From Heterostelium album PN500 (Eukaryota > Evosea > Eumycetozoa > Acytosteliales > Acytosteliaceae): DNA of 64,000 nucleotides. The stretch lies in assembly GCF_000004825.1 (NCBI RefSeq), contig NW_008805074.1, positions 558,001 to 622,000 on the forward strand. Reading direction: 5' to 3'. The notes beneath the pieces were generated by a model. The model searched no databases. It was not told the origin of the DNA and saw only the letters and a program-made list of their open reading frames with translations. Both the position numbers and the translations under genes were made by a program. Positions 37,608 through 49,724 of the stretch are shown in pieces (within the stretch, counting starts at the first letter, position 1; every line of letters starts with the position of its first letter).

Positions 37608-38873
37608 ATGTCAAAGTATTGTAAAATAGATTGTCAAGAAACATCTTTTGACATTACCGGAAAATATGCATCACTTCATAAGAATCAATTGAGAGAATTC
37701 GATGTAGCTAAACATATACCATTGAAACAAGAAAAGCAAGTAGATAGAAACAATGATCTAGATCAACCGATGTATAGATCATATCTACAACCATTGCAAT
37801 CCAGTATCAATGCGGACGACAGTGAAAAACAATATTATCTCGGTAGCAATTCATTTGTAAGTTCTTGTTATCTTGCGTATTCTCAACACCAACGATTAGT
37901 GTTACGACCGGACGATGTATGGATTGCTATTATGACACAGTTTTCATTCTATTTGAATGCCAATTCGGAACGACTTCGATCGCGTCTCGTTGACTTTGAA
38001 GGCAAGCGAGAATTGACAGTTGTGTTTGAGTCGACATTACTCAGTGCACCCTACGATGTAATGACATTGGAAATGACCAATCTAATTGCTAAGAACATTA
38101 AGGATCCATCGATTAGAGATTGGTCAATGCCATCGTTCTCCACTACCACCTACGACGATAGAATCGTCGGTGCAATCTGCTTGATGGCATCGGCCAAAAA
38201 CTTTTTTACTTACGTCTATGAAACTGACTGTGGACTGCCATCGGTAACTCTTCTTGGTTCTGAGGAGGACTGGATATCACTCAAAGAAAAGGCAAAAAGA
38301 TTGGTAGAGTTTGATGTTGGCAAAGAGAAGCTGATGAGTAAGTGGAGTGCAATGTTGCTTCCTGTTTTGGATAAATTCATAGAGTCTGTTCAGAAGAAAC
38401 CGGATTTAAATTGGTGGAATAGAATTGCCGATCATGTAAGTGGTGGTTCCGGCTCGACCTGGCTATCGGGCTGGATTACGGTGTTCACCGTTTTTTCGAT
38501 CGATGGCAAATGGTACGGTGATGATAAGCACCAATCGTGTTGGTCGGGACAAGATTTCCATACCGAGTGGGCATTGGTGGAGACTAACGATGTTGCAACT
38601 GGATTCGTTGAGGTTGAAGTAATTATTGTTAATAATCTAATAGAACACAATGCTAAATTGATTGGTGGTCACTACACTGCTAAAATCTATGATAACAATC
38701 AGACATTGGTACCACAACTCAATTGGTTTATGGCCACCATACAAAAGAAAGAAATAGAAGAGAGACCGAAAATAATCAAAGCAGCTAACAACACTTCAGC
38801 TACAAACACTTCTAACCCACCAGAAAAACAACCTACAACAAATACCTCTACATCTAATTGCAACATTTTATAA
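37608..38873 (+). CDS. DUF4419 family protein
   Basis: Intronless, 421 residues. The DUF4419 pattern is clear: LGSNSFVSSCYLAYSQHQRL, LRPDDVWIAIMTQFSFYLN, then VLDKFIESV, NWWNRIADHVSGGSGSTWLS and GWITVFTVFSIDGKW. The last 40 residues are Asn/Thr/Pro-rich. The final residues, CNIL, form a CaaX-like box, which could direct prenylation; this is an inference. DUF4419 proteins are found in fungi, amoebae and bacteria; no function is established to my knowledge. No signal peptide or membrane helix. Confidence 0.85.
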   Translation: MSKYCKIDCQETSFDITGKYASLHKNQLREFDVAKHIPLKQEKQVDRNNDLDQPMYRSYLQPLQSSINADDSEKQYYLGSNSFVSSCYLAYSQHQRLVLRPDDVWIAIMTQFSFYLNANSERLRSRLVDFEGKRELTVVFESTLLSAPYDVMTLEMTNLIAKNIKDPSIRDWSMPSFSTTTYDDRIVGAICLMASAKNFFTYVYETDCGLPSVTLLGSEEDWISLKEKAKRLVEFDVGKEKLMSKWSAMLLPVLDKFIESVQKKPDLNWWNRIADHVSGGSGSTWLSGWITVFTVFSIDGKWYGDDKHQSCWSGQDFHTEWALVETNDVATGFVEVEVIIVNNLIEHNAKLIGGHYTAKIYDNNQTLVPQLNWFMATIQKKEIEERPKIIKAANNTSATNTSNPPEKQPTTNTSTSNCNIL

Positions 38874-39108
38874 AACAACAAATAAAAATTATCAGTTTAC
38901 ATATAATTAAAATATTCAAAGTTTGTTTTTTATTTTTGCGATCGATATTATTGTTTAAATTTTTTGTAAAAATAGCATCAGATTTTTCTTTTGAAATCTA
39001 GATTTTTTAATCAGTAGAACTTTTCTTTGACAATTTTTTGATTTATGATTGATCTCTCAATTCATCACAGAACATTATTTACAAATAGTTCCAAACTTAT
39101 ATGAAGGA

Positions 39109-42100
39109 ATGGGATCTAAAAAAAATATATTTGTATTTTTATTTTTGTGTGTTTTATCATGTTCAAATTCAGCCCCTCCTAGAGTTTATCCAATGTCAGA
39201 TGATGAATGTATGATTTATAAAGTAGAAACAAACAAACAAAAATAAACAACTAATATAGTATTAATATCTAGATAATTCTCTATTATGGCTAAAACAACA
39301 GTATCAAATAAATGATTGGTCTATTAATGGAAAAAGATGTATCCTCATTATCTCTAAAGATATTCTGTGTCGATCGCAAGATAATAGAGACACTATAGTT
39401 GAAATGTAGGTTAATTTAATGAATATCAATTAAGTATTATATAAATCAACCTTCTATTTCTCTTTATAGTACTATTTCAAACCCACTTAACCCGGTGGAC
39501 AAGGGAGAACCACCAGTTATCGATAAACTAATTTTCCCATATTTACGATCATTTTCTTTTCAAACCAATATCGAAAAGAATTCCTCCTACAATATATTCA
39601 ACTTACTTGATAATGAAAAGAATGTTAATCTAACAACAGTAGATATAAATAACCAGATTTGTCCAATGATTCCTAATGACTTTCCAAAATATCTACCACT
39701 TGAGAGTCTGTAGTGTATCTTTGTTTATCAATTTTCCAATATAGACCTATAATACTAACTCAAAGTTATCATTTAGTCGAATTTATCCATCATATTTTAA
39801 CCAAAATATATCTTCTAGTTTTTTTGTTCCAACTTTGAAGAGTATCGAGTTGAACGAAGGTTTAAGTAGTTATTCAGTCATAAATTTTGATATTACAAAG
39901 TCCTATCCTGTCCTTGAAACTTTGTACGTTTTCTTGTACCCCCAAATATCTATTTATTCAAGACTAACTTTCTCCCCAAGATCTTTTCAAAATGTTAATT
40001 TGAATATTTCAGCGACAGATTTTAGAATTGAAGGTAGCAACTTTCCAAAAATTTCATATTTGTAAGTATTTAGAAAACTGTTTTTTATCAAAAAATATTT
40101 ACCAATTATCATAGGTCTTTAAAATTTAAAGATGGAAGAAAAAACATTATTTTTGATACCATGACATTAAAAACATTGTATGTAACTTTCTTTTTTATTC
40201 CCTAAATATAATATAATATTATACTAAAGTAAATTTTTTCAGAAAAATATCACACTCAAATATTCAGTTTCTTCAATACCCTAATTTGGAAATGATGTAA
40301 TATAAATCAATTATTATTATTATTTATTTTAAAATATTAATTACTACTATTTTATATAGTGAATTCTATCAAGTATATCATAGTATATCGGACTATACAA
40401 TATTCCCTAATCTAACATCTTTGTATGTAATACTATTTTTTAATTTAAATTAAATGTCTCTAACCAATAATATATATTAGGGGAGTGGAAAGTGGAAACT
40501 CTTCAGTTTCAAAAGTATCCAATATAAAATATCTGTATGCAAACTATTATTTATTGTTAGAAAATATAAACTAATTTGAATTGTTTAGAAAAGTTGTTGG
40601 CGCGGAATGTGCAATCCCTCAACATTCATGGTTTCAAAAAGGTTTTGATTTGTTAGTATATTTTTAGCTTAAAAGTAGATCGATAATAGTTGTTTACTTA
40701 TTCATTCTATATATTTGCGTAAAGATATCTATTTCAAAATAATCTCACTGGATTCTTTGGAGATTTTGGGGATTTAGAACCTTCATCAATTTATATATCT
40801 GATGGTGAACGTAATACAATCTATACAAACGTTACAACTAATTTATTTCAATCCAATTGTTATACCCAATACATATTCCCAATCGGAAAGTTGCAAACAA
40901 AATATTTTCCAGATTGTTTCAGATGTTATGGAAACGAAATCCAGTTTTTGGTTACTCGTGATGTATTTTTCGCTTGGGTAAATTACACATGTCGTAAGTA
41001 TTCTATATCTTTAAATAAAAATAATCCTATTTACAAAAATATTGGTTCTTAAAGCAATTAAATTAGATAAATTAATATACCCAATTGGTTTATGTAAGTA
41101 ATCTCAATTTGATAAAATCATAAAAATAATTAATGGTTAACAATTTCATTCTATTACTAGTCGATTTGAATAAACCAATAAAAATAACGGGAGGTAAGTA
41201 TTTATTTAAAAATATCTTCAATTAATAAAACTAACATTTCAATTAGAAAACTTGGGATGGGGTTATAATATAGACCCGACTCTTTCTGTAATGATACCAA
41301 ATAAAGAATTTCAGTAAGTTGTAATTATTACGCTAGTTCATGATTAAATATTAATCCATCTCATTTAAATAGATTTAGAAATCCAACTAGAAATGGAGAA
41401 ACAACCATTCACTTTTCAGTTGGATATAATGACAAATATGCATTTAATATTACTTGGGGACCAGAAAGTAAGTGTATATTATCACATTCTTGAAAAAGAT
41501 AGTTTTAACTTTAAATTTTTTTTTTTAGTCCTTAATTTTTTATTCTCATTCTAAATTAATTCCGAATACAAATGACACCTATATCACGATGGTGGGAAGC
41601 ATAAATACATATTATCCATTCACTGTTTTTGGTGATCGACAGCCGTGTTTACTACAATCTAATAGCTCAATGGAAATGAATTGTATTATCAGTAATTACA
41701 CATTGGATAAAGAAATTTCACTCGATATCCAATCTAAACTTCAAAATATATCAAGTTTGACTTCACTAGGTATGTTATTATTTTTGTTTTGGAAATATGG
41801 AAATGACAGTCAATTTTAATTAAATATAATATTATTTTTAGATTTAATTATAACATCAATTTCAAATATTACAAATAATGGTGGTCATATTACAATTGTA
41901 GGTAATTTTGGAACGAATGCATATTTCCCACAAGCTAGAGTGTTGACTGATGGTGACTTTTGTGGCTTAGTTACATTCAATGCTACAGCTTTAATATGTA
42001 GTATACGTGCTGGTTATGAGATTACAACTCATAATATTTCAGTGACTAGAAGTGGTCAAGAGGGTTTTGGAAATTTAAATGTTGGTAAGTTGAAAAATTA

Positions 42101-43150
42101 TAATAAATCACTCTATTTTGTTTCAAAAATATTAATATTAATAATATAATCGTAGTCCCGCCAGTTGATGATTGTGGAGCTAATTCTTTGTGTAATAGTA
42201 ACGGTAGATGCTATCATGCCAGATGTCAATGCTTCAATGGATACAACGGTTTCTATTGTGAATCAAAGATTGACAGTGGTGTTGTTGTGCTTCCAGACGA
42301 CCACTATCCTTCACCTACTGTTGTCACAACAACTGGATTCCTCTTTAAATTCAATGTTATTGCCGTTCAAGAGTTGGATCCACTTGGTGAAATAGTCGAT
42401 GAAGTGATAACAAACCAATGGAATTACTCGGTCACCTCCAATAGTACACTGACCACTCACAGCTATATGATATCACGTCCTGGACAATCTACGACCATAG
42501 AAGCTACCATCGATTATTCATCTCTGGAAAGATCTATTAAATTTGCAGGTATCACAACCATCTATCAAGCTCAATCGTTAAAGCTTATGATTGCACTGAA
42601 ACAATGGAATTTCCAAGACAAGTTGAACATTATCAGAGTCATTATGGAGAGTGAATTCGAAGCTGAAAAGAAAGAAAAGAGTGAATGCGGTGATGAAGAC
42701 GAAGCAGTGTCTGACATTGGTATAGACTCGATCACCGACAATATGAAATTCGTCAAAGTAACCTACGGAGACAAAGCATTCTATGGTAGATTCCTTCCTT
42801 TTGCAATGGCAGACAAGAGATCGGTAGCTGTCGAGAATAGAGTGCTGAATATCACTACGGTCAGCAATACAACCAAAGCATATATCTCAATGACACTACC
42901 GTATTGCGATCAACAATGTATTATAGATCCCGACTTCTCATTGCTAATCGATACCGGTGCTTCAGAGGTAACATGCAAATCCAAAGAGAAGAGTAAAGCG
43001 TGGTTGATCGCAACCGTTGTTGTTGTTGTGTCGGTTGTCTTGATAGCCGCAGCAATCACAGCTTATATGCTTAGCAAGAAGATTGCAAAACAAAAGAGAG
43101 AGCATAGAAATATGCAACAAAAATTACAGAAATTCGCAAGTGGTCAATAA
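39109..43150 (+). CDS. ComC-like type I membrane protein with LRR-like exons, EGF module and supersandwich domain
   Basis: A many-exon gene. A signal peptide opens at the ATG at 39109 (NIFVFLFLCVLSC). Exons I could place: 39109-39208, 39273-39405, 39470-39709, 39777-40061, 40115-40177, 40243-40296, 40360-40422, 40481-40534, one from 40588, then further short exons to about 41465, a segment 41525-41772, 41843-42084, and the last from about 42156. Exons 3-9 are cut in phase 2 in a Leu/Ile/Met codon and encode Leu-rich units of about 18-21 residues or multiples. IPT/TIG-like segments follow, then an EGF-like module (CGANSLCNSNGRC...CQCFNGYNGFYC), the long conserved domain of ComC-type proteins (about 42290-42980), one transmembrane helix (WLIATVVVVVSVVLIAAAIT) and a short basic tail. 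Probable cell-surface recognition or adhesion. The stretch at 41465-41560 does not join cleanly (see findings). Confidence 0.72.
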
Positions 43151-43239
43151 ATTACAACAACATTTATATTCTTTAGTAAACAACATGTTTATTGTATTAT
43201 ATCTATTATAATATTGTTATTTCTACTCTAATATTATTA

Positions 43240-44897
43240 TTAAGCTTTCCAAATACAAACAGATTTATCGAAAGAACATGATGCTAAAAGATTCAAAGTT
43301 GGGTGAATTGATAGATCTCTAATTGATGAAGTATGTTGTTTCAATTTAGATACAACTTTTTGAGTTGATACATCCCATACATATATTTGATTATCTTGTG
43401 AAGTCTATAGTAGTATCGATGATTAATAAAAATAACGATAATTGTTAATATGTTTCTTTTAATATTATTATTATTATGATCATAAATTGTTAACATACTG
43501 AATAAATATATTGACCAGTAACATCAAATGTATTTCTTGTAGTACAGAAATTATCGTTGAATGCACCATAGAAGTTACGAAGTTGCTTATCGGTACCTAG
43601 CTTAAAGAGAATCAAACGATTACGATCGGTAGAGACCAAAAGATACTTCTTGTTTGGCGAGATACCAAACTCCATAGCTGAGAAACTAACATGATCGTCA
43701 CCGTTTGCATTCATATTGAACTTCTCGATTGAACCATCTGCAAAACTAACATATTGAATATAATTCGATTCTCTACATGCTGTAATAATTCTTTCTGAAT
43801 CCTATAATAATACGATGATGCAACAACAATAACAATATCAATAAACAATGTTAACAGCATTGATGTGATGTTTGTTGTACTTACTGGTGTAAAGATTAGC
43901 GATTCCAAGGAGAATGGGAATTCAATTGAATTGACCAATACGAATTTAGAGGTATCTTGTTGATCTCTTTGATAGTACTTCAAAGTCTTATCGTATGAAC
44001 AAGTTGCGAAACGATCTCCGTTTGGACTCCATCTTACTCTTACTACATACTTGACGTGATCTTTGAACTGTTGTACGACTTCACCCTCTCCAGTAGTACT
44101 ATTGATTCTCAGCAAAGAGGTAGATCCATCAACTGATGAAGCTAAAAGTAATTCTCTATTATAAATAATAGTAATAAATACATTAATAATTTGTGGTTCT
44201 TTTGAATAGATCACATATATATTCTTAAACATACGGGTCAATTGGACTGAAATCTAATGAAATGAATGGTGCATGTGATATCTCTGAGAATGTATATAAC
44301 ACTTTTTGTGTAATGAAATCGGTAACCTTAATGGTTTTATCGGTTGAACCTGTAACAATTATATTACAATCTATATATATATATATATATATATTTAAAT
44401 AAGAAGATGAGTAATTGTTGTTTTGAGTTGCTTGTTTGCTTGTTTGCTACTGTCGATATTTACTTGGTGAATTCAAGAATCTACATGCCAAGATATTACT
44501 CTTATGAATCTCAAAATATTGTTCTTCCAATTCCTTTGGATAATTACCATTACCAATATCATTCTATTGTTTATAATTAAATATAATAATATATTATATT
44601 AGTTAAATTGAAATGAATTGTTAGTCGAATGGTTTGTTTAGCGCGTACCAAATCTTGATCTTCATCATCGATTGCCATTTCGGCGAATGCGGCGGATGTT
44701 TGTAATTCCTTATGTTCATTATAGATGTAGTTCAATTGACTACCCATCTTGATTTGATCTGGGTTATAGATTTTACCACTGTTGTGTTCCAGCGATGCAA
44801 GAGTCTCTTTGTAACCACGTTCGTCTAACCACTGACAAACCAACATAGTAAGTTCATCTTCCTCATCGACTTCATCTCCAAACATTCTATTTGACAT
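43240..44897 (-). CDS. LisH and WD40-repeat protein of unknown function
   Basis: Exons 3'-5': 43240-43404, 43499-43801, 43885-44155, 44235-44370, 44464-44563, and a first exon starting at 44897. The N-terminus has a LisH-type helix pair (ELTMLVCQWLDERGYKETLA). The rest is WD40: NSPNCNIIVTGSTDKTIKV, PFISLDFSPIDPELLLASSV, RVRWSPNGDRFATCSYDKT, FGISPNKKYLLVSTDRN, DVTGQYIYS joined to TSQDNQIYVWDV, and SIHPTLNLLASCSFDKSV. LisH plus WD40 usually makes a dimeric scaffold. The end of exon 1 is uncertain: the most likely donor is GTACGC at about 44647, which would make the protein continue DQDL-NDIGNG. The stop lies only 89 bp from the stop of the ComC-like gene. Confidence 0.75.
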
Positions 44898-45210
44898 TTT
44901 CTTTACTGAATGAATATAAACAATAACTTATTGGTAAGTAATAATACTAATTAATTAATATCTAAAACGAAACAAAACAAGTATTTGGAGTTCATTCAGA
45001 TTTATCATGATTTCTTTTTTTGTTTTTTGTTTGAATTTTTCAAAGCAAAATCAAGTCAACCAGGTCAAACGAAAAAAAATCCAAAAAAAGAAATAAATAA
45101 AATTAAACCCTGGTTAATGTAATTTAAGTTGTAAATTTATTGAAAAGTAGAATAAAAATAATAATATTTAAAATATAGATATAAATAAAAAAATATTTTG
45201 TTGTTTGTGT

Positions 45211-45503
45211 TTAGAAACAACTAAGACCACCACATCCACAGCCACCACTGAAGACATTAACATCACCAAAGATAACTGTGTTAGTTCTTCTTCTACCCCA
45301 ACCAAAACATTGTTCTTGATTATCGGAGTCAATCGATGATTGACCAGAGGTTTCAACAAACTCAGAGCTAGAGTTGTTTTCCAAACCAGAGAAAGAGTTA
45401 CCCAACATTGAAATTGATTCTAATAGAAAAGAAAAGAAAGAGAATTATTAGTATTTACAACAATTAAAATTTCTTAGATAATATTCTTACTGATAAGAGT
45501 CAT
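45211..45503 (-). CDS. hssA-like small protein with Gly-Cys tail
   Basis: Two exons: a 13-nt first exon (45491-45503, MTLI plus one base) and 45211-45419, joined by a GTAAGA-ATTAG intron; 73 residues beginning MTLIKSISMLGNSFSGLENN and ending SGGCGCGGLSCF. The tiny first exon coding MTLI/MTLF, the Ser/Asn-rich body and the Gly/Cys-rich end are the pattern of the dictyostelid hssA/2C/7E multigene family, whose members are strongly expressed in development. The middle (WGRRRTNTVIFGDVNV) is unlike the standard repeats, so this is a divergent member. Confidence 0.65.
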
Positions 45504-45878
45504 TTTATTTATTTAATTAATTAATATTTCTATTAAATTTGATTTGAAAAATAAACTACTAGTATTTCAATATTTATACTAATCTACCTTTGATTAATTT
45601 AGAAAAAAGGTTTTAAAGATGATTTGACAGATTACAAATTTGAACTTAGGTACACATATCATTTTGTCAATTATTTACCAAATGTCAAATGTTTAAATAA
45701 AAAAAATATTAAATTCCCTATATAAAATAGTTCTGATATTTATGATGATTTGTTCAACACCAATTGAAAAAATTAGAAAAAAAGTAAACATCTATCAATC
45801 TTTATATTTTACCAAATAATATAAATTATTAATATTAATATACTTTTACAGTTTTTTTAGTTTATAAATATGAAAGAT
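45504..45878. other. Intergenic region
   Basis: No gene seen; AT-rich promoter of the hssA-like gene on one side and 3' side of SQOR on the other. Confidence 0.45.
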
Positions 45879-47332
45879 TTATTGTTGTTTTACATCTGCA
45901 CAAGTGTATGGGTTAAAGACAGCACGTGGACCGAACCAACGTCCATTGAGTACACCATGCCAATAGGCAGTTGGGAAAACGTGTTTCTTGAGGAGCATTG
46001 CGAATCTCGATGGCTTTGATTGGTCGAATGGGAATGACTCTGCGACGACGTTGTCATATTTGAATTCGGCCAACATGATCTCTTTGTAACTGGTTGTAAT
46101 TGGACATGAGGTGTAACCGTCGTACTTGGCCTCGAGTGGCTGTCCATTCTTGTGACTGATGAGATTGGCGACGAGACATGGTGCCTGCTTGGTGATGGCT
46201 GCCGCCGTCTTGGAGGTCGGTAGATTGCTGCAGTCGCCAAGTGCGAAAACATTTGGATATTTGGTGTGTTGCAGTGTCTCTTTGTTGACGGTGACGTAAC
46301 CGGTGGTTGGATCGGCGAGTGGCGAGCTCTTTACCTCTGGGATCGGTCCCATCGGTGGAACGACGTGGAGCATGTCGAATTGCACGGTCTTGTTGCCCTC
46401 GGGTGTCTCAAAGACCGCTTCTTTCTTCTCACCGTTGACTTCTATCAGATTGTACTTGTAGTTTCTGGTGACGTCGCGCTCCACTGCCATCTGGTCGAGA
46501 GCGTCGGAATACTTCTTGACGGCAAACATCGAGACACCGGCAGTGTTGAAATTGATGTTGATCTTGTCGCGAACGTTGTGGTCGCGGAAGTAGGAGTCGG
46601 CCAACCACAAGATTTTCTGTGGAGCACCACCGCACTTGATTGGAGTGTTGGGGAAGGTGAAGATGGCCGTTCCCGACTTGAGTCCCTTGATGAATTCAAA
46701 GGTCTTATCGACCGAGTCGAACGAGTAGTTCGAGGTGACACCGTTCTTTCCGAGCGTCTCCTTCAGACCGCGAATACGGTCCCAGTACATGGTGATACCG
46801 GTGGCGACAATCAAGTAATCGTAGTTCAGTGTTTTTCCTTGCTTTGTGACAACGAGATTCTCATCGGGCTTGAAAGTTGCGACACCGTCCTTCTCCCATG
46901 TAGTTCCCTGTGGAATCAAATCCTTCTCATTTCTCTGACTGGCATCCTTTGTGAAGATACCACCACCGACCAAAGTCCACAATGGTTGATAATAATGTTT
47001 ATCTGATGGTTCCTAAAGTTATCAAATTTATATATATATATATACATATTAACATTTTCAAATTTGAGCGATTTGTCTTTGTCAACTTTATCATTGATTG
47101 ATCGATTAACACTTACAACAATGACAATATCACCATTGGATTGGAACTTTCTTTGAAGCATTGAAGCAGTTGACAAACCACCAGCACCTCCACCAACAAT
47201 GACAATCTTGGTGGTTGTTTTGCTTCCCTTTGGTGCAGAAGGAGCAGCAGCACCTCCAGTGTTCTCTTGAGGAGCAACACTCATAGTTGGGAAGAAAGCA
47301 AAATGAAATGATTTAAATAATGATGATGACAT
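45879..47332 (-). CDS. SQOR: Sulfide:quinone oxidoreductase, mitochondrial
   Basis: Two exons: 47117-47332 and 45879-47012 (phase-0 intron), 449 residues. The first 35 residues have Ser, Lys, His and Phe but no acidic residue before Glu22, which fits a mitochondrial presequence. FAD-binding motif: KIVIVGGGAGGLSTAS. Both redox cysteines are present: Cys199 in PNTPIKCGGAPQKI and Cys375 in YTSCPITTSYKEIMLAEF, as in human SQOR. YDYLIVATGI and VFALGDCSNLPTSKT are the usual second FAD contacts. Known role: oxidises H2S at the inner membrane, passing electrons to ubiquinone and sulfur to an acceptor such as glutathione or sulfite. The coding sequence is rich in C/G-ending codons. Confidence 0.96.
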
Positions 47333-48370
47333 TTTATTTTATATCTTTTCTTGATGATAAAAAGGTGGTAAATCTAAAACAATATTGTTTACAACTAATT
47401 AACTATCTAAAATTAGTATTAGTTGTGGGTGTGTGGTTTATTGTTGTTGTGTTTTGATGTTATTGATACCAGATATATATCATTGCGAATTTCTCATTGC
47501 AACATTTTTCTTTAATTAAAAAATAAAAAATAAAAAATAAAAATCAAAAAAAAAATTAAACAAAATAAAAATTAAATTAAATGATGTCTTTTTTATTTAT
47601 TTATTTTTGTTTTTTTTATAAATTTCAGAATCTCCACCTCATTTTCAATCACCACCATTTTTTTTTTTTGAAAAAAACCAATCGTTTGTCTCGACATCAT
47701 ACCACAAAACAACCACCACAAACCACTTCGATGGATTCCTTGGACAAAACAACATTCATCGAATAACTGTGAATTCCAAATTTAGTCAACAATTAAATCA
47801 TATTACAATTTGCAAATTGATGATGACTTTCTCATACACTTGATTTATCTCTAGGAAAAAAATTTTACCCAGGTTTACCAAAAATAGTTTGTTTTAGTTT
47901 TATCAGAATGAAAACTATTGATATCTAAGTTATAACTTTTTAATACATACCCAAAAACTTTAATTTATTGAATTTCTTTTTATTAGATTGCTGAATATCA
48001 ATATATGTGATCGATGGAACAACAATTCTATAAGGGTCTTTTTGATATCAAAACATTGAATTTCAAGTAAAAGATGAATCTATAAACCATGATCACAAAG
48101 AACATATAATATAATCAATTAACAGATAATTAAATAGAAATATTAATGGTATTAATAAAATAAAATAAAATTTTATAAATTTTTAATAAGGATTGGAAAT
48201 ATTTATGTGTATGATACCTTTTTTAATTAATTTGGGATTTTTTTATTTCCTTTAATATATGTATAGATTTTAAAAAATTTATATCTATTCATTCTATCAA
48301 TTAAGATCAATTCATCATTCTATCCTTATTTTAGAAAATGTTAAATAATAGATAATAGTATGAAACTCAG
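47333..48370. other. 1-kb AT-rich intergenic region, edge of the accessory region
   Basis: No gene supported. A frame at 47581-47766 is Phe/His/Thr-rich and looks like chance. Confidence 0.45.
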
Positions 48371-48765
48371 TGATACTATGATACAATCGAAAGTTAATCG
48401 TCAGAAAATCTTTCGATTTAGTATCAGCTAGCTTTTCTCAATCATAATCTTTGAACACAACACTTTTGACATTGATTCATATATTGTATACAATATATGA
48501 ATTCATTTGGGAGAACTTTGAGGGTAATCAAGTTCAAATAGAAATGATCAAAGATTTCATAAAGATATTCGATGGTCAAGTAAAGTGTCGCAAGATCATA
48601 CTATCAAAATATAATTTTAATAAATATGATCTTACAATCCAGTGTGTTCATTATGACTTTATTAAATATGTGCCTAATGGTACATCAAACATTAACTGTT
48701 CAATCAAAATTAACCAAAAACATAAAGATTATAAAATAATAAGAATAATAGAAAGAAATAATTAA
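48371..48765 (+). pseudogene. Truncated copy of the F-box/LRR-like gene
   Basis: The frame at 48451-48765 ends GTSNINCSIKINQKH...RNN and contains IFDGQVKCRKIILSKYNFN. It is collinear with the C-terminus of the intact gene at 57082-58683 (TFDGQIACRKIILVKFNFN, GTSNIDCSIKKNPK). Just upstream, 48371-48410 matches the start of that gene (TACAATCGAAAGT), then sequence like FVQSLALNTTLS follows at once. So most of the gene is missing by internal deletion. It lies about 960 bp from the 3' end of terpene synthase 1. Confidence 0.75.
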
Positions 48766-48928
48766 TCTACAAATATGGTTAAAATCAAACGAAGAACTAT
48801 AAGTTATCATTGTTGTTAAGTTGATTAAGGTGGGTTTAGTGTGATCTACGATGAATGAGTGACTGAATTGGTGCGTGTCGTTGTCATTGGATTTGATGCT
48901 GATGATTGATTAGGCGAGCATGAGTGCA

Positions 48929-49021
48929 CAGCATAGATCAACTATTACGTAGTGTTGGCCGCGGAATTACACTAGTGGTGGTGGTGGAGCATTCTGATCA
49001 ACATCTATGCTGCTGCGGCTG
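48929..49021. repeat. CAGCAT-ended dispersed repeat, short copy A
   Basis: Begins GCACAGCATAGATCAAC and ends ATCTATGCTGCTGC; the ends form a 10-bp inverted repeat (CAGCATAGAT/ATCTATGCTG). The left 40 bp match the copy at 59331 (CAGCATAG-CAACTATT-TGTTGG). Confidence 0.6.
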
Positions 49022-49724
49022 TAAAATAAAATAATAAAAAAATTCCTTTTTTTGTTTTCAATTTTTAAACATTAAACCATAAAAAAATCTAATTAGATTT
49101 TCATTTCAATATTGTGCGGTCTTGCTATCTATGAACGGATGATGATCATTACTAAACTTGAATATGTTACAGTTGAGCTTAGGAGGTCTGGTTCAAAATT
49201 TAAAGTAGTAGAGGTGTAAATATTTATTTAATCTATTAGTTTTCAATTAAAGATAACAAGAGTTAAAAATATTAACTATTGATGATGTTTGTTAGTTAAG
49301 ACAGTACAGTTGTTACAGTTGCAACAGCTCGTTATATCTGGAAGTAGTAGTAGTAGAATTTTTTTAATTGTTTTTAGATAAAAAACACAAAAATTTTCGA
49401 GGTTTCTCATATTTCACATCTCTTTTTTCTTATTAATATTGTTTTCTATTTACTTATGTGGTTTACACTAACAATTGGTAAGAAAGAATATAAATAGTAT
49501 TGAATATTTTCATGGTTTAAAAAAATTTATTGTGGTTTTTAAATGTAAAAACATAGGATGTGTTTTTACTTCATTTTGCAAGCAATCAATATTCAAGTTA
49601 GTCACGATCTTGTGGAAAGGGAAAAAAAATAAAAGATGTGAATCTAATAATTAAAAACAAAAAATCTAATAAATAAAATCATTGTTTCTTTTTTGAAATT
49701 CGGGAATTTATTTATCTCAGATTT
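49022..49724. other. Intergenic region 3' of terpene synthase 1
   Basis: No gene seen; AT-rich, with a TAGTAG run near 49345. Confidence 0.45.

Noticed and set aside
46266-47006. 246-residue plus-strand ORF opposite SQOR
   Set aside because: It is the antisense shadow of the strongly biased SQOR coding exon; SQOR has full family support and correct splice sites.
47581-47766. 61-residue frame beginning MMSFLFIYFCFF
   Set aside because: Composition follows T runs and CCACCA repeats; no likeness to any gene.
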